From the NCBI GenBank assembly GCA_036399055.1, contig DASWNX010000036.1, forward strand, positions 124,001-188,000: DNA of 64,000 nt. The letters are read 5' to 3'. Source of the DNA: Jatrophihabitans sp. (GTDB taxonomy: Bacteria; Actinomycetota; Actinomycetes; Mycobacteriales; Jatrophihabitantaceae). Positions within the stretch are counted from its first letter, which is position 1; each line of letters opens with the position of its first letter. A program made the translations under genes and the position numbers. Under the pieces are notes generated by a model. That model saw nothing but the letters and a program-made list of their open reading frames with translations. It searched no databases and had not been told where the DNA came from. Below, piece by piece: positions 59,849-64,000 of the stretch.

Positions 59849-62410
59849 ATGACCAAATTCGTGGCGACGAGCGCTGGCACAGTCGGCGCCGATTCCGACG
59901 CCGAGGTGCGCCGTTACCGGGTCGTCTCTGGTTGTGTCGAGTGCGCCAGCGATCTGACCGCGCTGCGCCGGGTGCCCGGGGTGCGCGAGGTGCGGATGCT
60001 GTCGGCGACCGGAACCCTGGCGATCGAGACCGTGAGCTCGCTGGACGACGCGGTGCTGCTGCGGACCGCGAGCGCGTCCGGGTTCGTGCTGGAGCCGGCG
60101 CAGGCCGTGCAGGCGCCGACGGCGACCGACCAGCCGCAGAAGAAGCAGACCCGCTGGTGGCTGCGCACCGAGATGATCTTTCTCGCGATCGCCGCGGCCT
60201 TGCTGGTGATCGTCGAGATCGCCGGGTGCTACGACGAGACCAAGCCACTGGCGACCGCTCTGGCCTACGCCTCCGTCGCGATCGGCATCTACTACCCGGC
60301 GCGCACCGCCTTGATGATGCTGCGCAACAAACGAGTCTCCATCAACCTGCTGCTGGTGGCCGCCGTCGCCGGAGCGATACCGCTCGGCAAGGTGACCGAG
60401 GCGGCGTGCGTAGTCGTGATCTTCTCACTCGGCGTGGTCCTGGAAAGCTTTGTGGCAGACCGGGCACGCAAGTCGATCCAGAAGCTGATGGATCTCAGCC
60501 CGACCCTCGCCGAGCGGTTCACCCCCGACGGCGTGACCGAGCTCGTGCCGGTCGCCGAGCTCGCGGTGGGCGAGCTGGTGCTGGTTCGCCCCGGCACCCG
60601 GCTGCCCACCGACGGGACCGTCGTCCAGGGAGTCTCATGGATTGACGCCGCTGCCATCACGGGCGAGTCGATGCCGGTGGAGGTCGAGCCGGGCTCGGTG
60701 GTCTTCGGTGGCACCCTCAACGGTCATGCGGCGCTGCGCGTCGAGGTCGCCAAGCCGTTCGAGGACACCGTGCTTGCCCGGGTGATCAGAGAAGTCGAAG
60801 AAGCCCAGCAGAACCGAGGCGTCGCCCAGCGCTTCGCCGACCGTTTCGCCTCTGTCTACACGCCGTTCATGCTCGTTCTCGCAGTGATCATGGTGGCGTT
60901 CGGGCCGATGCTGTTCGACATCAGCTTCGCCGACGCGCTGTACCGCGCGCTGGTCGTGCTGATCGTCTCCTGCTCGTGCTCGCTGGTGCTGTCGGTCCCG
61001 GTCAGCGTGGTCTCGGCCGTGGCACGAGCCGCCCGTGACGGAGTGCTCATCAAGGGTGGCGCCTACTTGGAGGAACTGGCCAAGCTGCAGGTCGTCGCCT
61101 TCGACAAGACCGGAACGCTCACCCTCGGTCGCCCCGTCCTGATTCAGAGCCACCCGCTCAATGGCCGCGATGAGCATGAGCTGCTGCGCCTGGCAGCCGC
61201 TGTCGAGGCCGGCGCGACCCATCCCATCGCTGAGGCGATCGTCCAGGCGGCTCGCGAGCGCGGCATCTCGATCCGCCCGGCGGATGACGTCCTGGTGATC
61301 CCGGGTGTCGGCGCGCAGGCCACGGTGGACGGTGTGTTGGTCGCCGTCGGCCGGGTCGGCGACCTCAGCGGTGACCAGACGGCTCGCGACGCGCTGGCCG
61401 CCATCGAAGACGCCGGCGCGACGCCGGTCGCCATCAGCTGCGGGGGCCTGCTCGTGGGGATGTTCGGCGTCGCCGACGAGCTGCGCCCCGACGCCGTGCT
61501 CGCGATCGAGGGACTGCGGTCACTGGGCATCACTCACACCATGATGCTCACCGGCGACCGGGAGCGAGTCGCCCATGCGATCGCCCGGCAGGTGGGCATC
61601 GAGAGCGTGCGCGCAGAACTCATGCCTGAGGACAAGAGCGCGGCGATCACCGCGATCAAGCAGCAGCTGGGGACGACTGCGATGGTCGGCGACGGTGTCA
61701 ACGACGCCCCCGCCCTGGCGACCGCCGACGTCGCGATCGTCATGGGCGCCGCGGGCGCCGACGTCGCGCTGGAGACGGCCGACGTGGCGCTGATGGCCGA
61801 CGACCTCACCAAGCTGCCCTACGCGGTCGCGCTCGCCCGCAGGTCACGACGGATCATCGCCCAGAACGTGGTGCTCTCGCTCACGGTCATCCTGCTGCTG
61901 GTCATCGCCGCGGTCACCGGCATGTTCTCGCTAACCCAGGGTGTGCTCATCAACGAGGTGTGGGCGCTGGTGATCATCGCCAATGGCCTGCGGTTGCTGC
62001 GGGCGCACTCATCCCTGCAGGTCATCGCGCCGGTCGCCGCACCCGTCAGCCAACCGCAGTCGGCGCCGGCTGCCGCGGGCTGCGGCGATGACTGTGGCTG
62101 CGGCTCGGCAGCCGCTCCGGCCGGATTCGCCAGCGTCTCCGCCAGCCCCGTCACGACCCCGTCAGCCGAGGACGGCTGCGGCTGCGGCTCGGCGGCGTGC
62201 GCTCCTGCAGCGGCGCCCGCGCCGGCGGCGGCGGGCTGCGGCGACGACTGCGGCTGCGGCTCCTCAGCCGCTCCGGCCACATCGGCGCAGCTGAGGATCC
62301 AGCCGATCGCGCTGGTGAGCCGGGCGCCGTCGTGCGACGTGCAAGGTGGGTGCGGCTGCGCGCCCGCGGCCGCCCCGCAGCAGCAGCCCGAGCGGGCTCA
62401 CAACGCCTGA
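59849..62410 (+). CDS. P1B-type metal-transporting ATPase, CSC motif
   Basis: 853 residues. N-terminal HMA-like domain with CxxC (Cys29-Val-Glu-Cys32), transmembrane helices, actuator TGES, phosphorylation Asp419 (DKTGTLT), THPIAEAI HP motif and GDGVNDAPAL. The sixth-helix metal motif is Cys375-Ser-Cys377 (VSCSCSLVL), where the family nearly always has CPC or SPC. The C-terminal ~100 residues carry GCGDDCGCGS-type Cys repeats, a likely metal-binding or sensing tail. Exporter of Zn/Cd/Pb, Co or Cu class; the motif change makes specificity unclear. Divergent from the NRPS, under a ZntR-like promoter. Confidence 0.92.
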   Translation: MTKFVATSAGTVGADSDAEVRRYRVVSGCVECASDLTALRRVPGVREVRMLSATGTLAIETVSSLDDAVLLRTASASGFVLEPAQAVQAPTATDQPQKKQTRWWLRTEMIFLAIAAALLVIVEIAGCYDETKPLATALAYASVAIGIYYPARTALMMLRNKRVSINLLLVAAVAGAIPLGKVTEAACVVVIFSLGVVLESFVADRARKSIQKLMDLSPTLAERFTPDGVTELVPVAELAVGELVLVRPGTRLPTDGTVVQGVSWIDAAAITGESMPVEVEPGSVVFGGTLNGHAALRVEVAKPFEDTVLARVIREVEEAQQNRGVAQRFADRFASVYTPFMLVLAVIMVAFGPMLFDISFADALYRALVVLIVSCSCSLVLSVPVSVVSAVARAARDGVLIKGGAYLEELAKLQVVAFDKTGTLTLGRPVLIQSHPLNGRDEHELLRLAAAVEAGATHPIAEAIVQAARERGISIRPADDVLVIPGVGAQATVDGVLVAVGRVGDLSGDQTARDALAAIEDAGATPVAISCGGLLVGMFGVADELRPDAVLAIEGLRSLGITHTMMLTGDRERVAHAIARQVGIESVRAELMPEDKSAAITAIKQQLGTTAMVGDGVNDAPALATADVAIVMGAAGADVALETADVALMADDLTKLPYAVALARRSRRIIAQNVVLSLTVILLLVIAAVTGMFSLTQGVLINEVWALVIIANGLRLLRAHSSLQVIAPVAAPVSQPQSAPAAAGCGDDCGCGSAAAPAGFASVSASPVTTPSAEDGCGCGSAACAPAAAPAPAAAGCGDDCGCGSSAAPATSAQLRIQPIALVSRAPSCDVQGGCGCAPAAAPQQQPERAHNA

Positions 62411-62434
62411 CTCCAGGGCCTGCACACCATGTCG

Positions 62435-62472
62435 GCCCGCCCACGCTGTGCCGCACGGCCGGCGTGGCGGGC
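62435..62472 (+). promoter_or_regulatory. Imperfect hairpin between ATPase and MFS genes
   Basis: GCCCGCC(C)ACGC near 62435-62446 can pair with GCGTGGCGGGC near 62462-62472 with one bulged C. Sits in the 96-bp gap; may partly terminate or stabilise the ATPase message before the MFS gene. Confidence 0.4.
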
Positions 62473-62506
62473 CTGGCGCAAGGAACGGCCGGACAAGGAG
62501 AAGTAG

Positions 62507-64000
62507 ATGTCAGCTGAGTCGATGGTCGGTCGCGCCCAGGTAGGCCATCCCGCCGGCGCGCCCGCGCGCGGCTGGACCTTGGGCGTCGTGTGCGTCACGA
62601 CGTTCATGCTGTTGCTGGACGTCACCGTGGTCAACGTCGGGCTTCCCAACATCCGCGAGTCCCTGGATGCGAGCTTCGCCGAGCAGCAATGGGTGATCGC
62701 GGCCTACACGCTCACCATGGCCGCCTTCCTGCTCACCAGCGGCTCGCTGGCCGATCAGCTCGGCCGCAAGCGGATCTTCACCAACGGGCTGGTGCTGTTC
62801 ACGCTCTCATCGTTGGTCGCAGGCCTGGCCGTCAATCCCCTGATGCTCGAACTGGCGCGCGGCGCCCAGGGATTCGGCGCAGCCATGTTGTTCGCCGTCG
62901 GGCTGGCGCTGATCGCTCAGGAGTACCACGGAGCCCGCGACCGTGGCATGGCGTTCGGGATCTGGGGCAGCGTCGGTGGCCTCGCCTTCGCGTTCGGCCC
63001 CTTGGTCGGCGGCTTCCTCACCAACTCGCTGAGCTGGCGGTGGATCTTCCTGGTCAACGTGCCGATCGGGGCAGTCGTGCTTATCGCTGCCCTGGCACGC
63101 CTGCGAGAGTCGCGCGACCCGCGCGTCCGCAGCATCGACTGGGCCGGGATGTCCCTGTTCGGAGTGGCCCTCGCGCTGCTGCTCTTCGCATTCATGGCAG
63201 GCAACTCGATGGACTGGGACTGCCCGCCGGTCCTGTTCGCCTTCGGATTCGGCGGGGCGGCCCTGGCCGCGTTCGTGGCCGTGCAACACGCCAAGGGCGA
63301 CGCGGCGATGCTGGACCTGTCACTGTTCAAGAACCGGTCGTTCAACGGCGTGGCGTGGGGGACCCTGCTGTGCAACGCGGCCAGCCTGGCGACCATCTTC
63401 CTGCTGATCTCCTACATGCAGAACGTTCTCGGCTACTCGGCCTGGGACACCGGCCTTCGGTTCATGCCCCTGACCCTGACGCTGTTCGTCGTCGCGGTCC
63501 TCACCGGCCGGCTCGGCAGCCGATTCCCCCCGGGAATGCTCCTCGGGATCGCCATCTCGCTGATCGCCGTCGGTCTGGGCCTGGTCACCCTGGTCAGCAC
63601 GGACAGCGAGTGGACCGCGCTGCTGCCCGCCCTGATCGTCACCGGCGCCGGAATGGGCATGTTCAACCCGCCTCGCGCGGCGGTGACCATCGGCGTGGTC
63701 GGCCCGGCCCGAGCGGGCATGGCCTCAGGAATGGGCCAGACGTTCCAGCAGGTCGGCGTGGCTCTGGGTGTGTCCGCTTTCGGCGCGCTGTTCGAGCGTT
63801 GTGTGGTGCTCGACTTCACGCAGTCGGCGGTCGGCAAGCAGCTCGGCGATCAGGCCGACTCGGTGGGCCATGCCTTCGCCTCTGGAGACGACCTGCCGGG
63901 TGGCATCTCTCCTGCCCTGCTCGACTCGGTCACGGCGGCAGGAAACGCCGCGTTCGTCCGCAGCCTGACCGAGGTGGTCATGTTCTGCGCGCTCCTGGCG
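62507..64000 (+). CDS. MFS transporter, DHA2/EmrB type, 3' end cut
   Basis: The first 498 codons are visible; the frame is open to the window edge. ATG with AAGGAG 6 nt upstream. Motif D1 LLDVTVVNVGLP, motif A GSLADQLGRKRIF and SWRWIFLVNVPIGA identify the 14-helix DHA2 drug:proton antiporter family. Same direction as the metal ATPase, 96 bp downstream; a natural candidate to export the NRPS product or another toxic compound. Function by family and neighbourhood only. Confidence 0.9.
   Translation, partial: MSAESMVGRAQVGHPAGAPARGWTLGVVCVTTFMLLLDVTVVNVGLPNIRESLDASFAEQQWVIAAYTLTMAAFLLTSGSLADQLGRKRIFTNGLVLFTLSSLVAGLAVNPLMLELARGAQGFGAAMLFAVGLALIAQEYHGARDRGMAFGIWGSVGGLAFAFGPLVGGFLTNSLSWRWIFLVNVPIGAVVLIAALARLRESRDPRVRSIDWAGMSLFGVALALLLFAFMAGNSMDWDCPPVLFAFGFGGAALAAFVAVQHAKGDAAMLDLSLFKNRSFNGVAWGTLLCNAASLATIFLLISYMQNVLGYSAWDTGLRFMPLTLTLFVVAVLTGRLGSRFPPGMLLGIAISLIAVGLGLVTLVSTDSEWTALLPALIVTGAGMGMFNPPRAAVTIGVVGPARAGMASGMGQTFQQVGVALGVSAFGALFERCVVLDFTQSAVGKQLGDQADSVGHAFASGDDLPGGISPALLDSVTAAGNAAFVRSLTEVVMFCALLA

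Noticed and set aside
1..64000. Mobile element or prophage
   Set aside because: No transposase, integrase, terminal inverted repeats, tRNA attachment site or phage structural gene was seen.

Overview
The window is very GC-rich, has short intergenic gaps, frequent GTG starts and many ATGA/GTGA stop-start overlaps. Its families (PucR and GntR-UTRA regulators, class F sortase, MetV-type folate protein, tryptophan 2,3-dioxygenase, HMWP2-like NRPS) fit a free-living Actinomycetota chromosome. I do not assign a genus. I saw no rRNA, tRNA, CRISPR array, transposase or phage integrase, so this looks like ordinary chromosome with one biosynthetic/metal island at the right end.

Layout. 0-10.6 kb: cut secreted protein, PAS-GGDEF protein with a degenerate active site, SDR plus zinc alcohol dehydrogenase, carotenoid-type FAD oxidoreductase, metallo-beta-lactamase-fold hydrolase, large-subunit catalase, another SDR and a small Gly-tailed protein. 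10.8-14.1 kb: sugar ABC importer (two permeases and a Tat-type lipoprotein, no ATPase gene). 14.4-17.7 kb: exported-protein cluster of cupredoxin lipoprotein, membrane protein, CHRD-like secreted protein, class F sortase and His/Met-rich lipoprotein. 17.7-25.6 kb: leftward livFGHMK branched-chain-type importer followed by 3-hydroxybutyrate dehydrogenase and a GAF-PucR regulator. 25.9-32.9 kb: one-carbon and tryptophan genes (MetV-MetF fusion, methyltransferase, trpBA, GntR regulator, tryptophan 2,3-dioxygenase, SDR). 33-40 kb: proteases (subtilase with a small propeptide-like partner, trypsin-like, M36/M4-like zinc protease), an intact membrane diguanylate cyclase and a PhoD phosphatase. 40.2-42.3 kb: compact three-gene unit with two putative peptidoglycan-active proteins. 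42.4-44.6 kb: divergent proline racemase-family and ornithine cyclodeaminase-family genes around a 17-bp repeat array.

44.7-64 kb is the most interesting region. A leftward operon encodes a 2568-residue NRPS with the carrier-Cy-A(MT)-PCP-Cy-PCP order of yersiniabactin HMWP2 plus a degenerate epimerase-like end, then a fatty-acyl-AMP ligase and a type II thioesterase. The adenylation pocket reads as cysteine, so a fatty-acyl bis-thiazoline(-like) metal-binding product is the best guess. Divergent from it are a P1B-type metal ATPase with a CSC instead of CPC membrane motif and a Cys-rich tail, then an MFS exporter (cut by the window end). To the left sit two MerR regulators with Cys clusters, an APC permease overlapping a MerB-like protein, and a METTL7-like methyltransferase with a CxxC tail. 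A 23-bp dyad shared between the methyltransferase/MerR gap and the NRPS/ATPase gap, and a separate ZntR-like promoter on the ATPase, suggest that MerR-type metal or redox sensing ties the island together. That link is inference.
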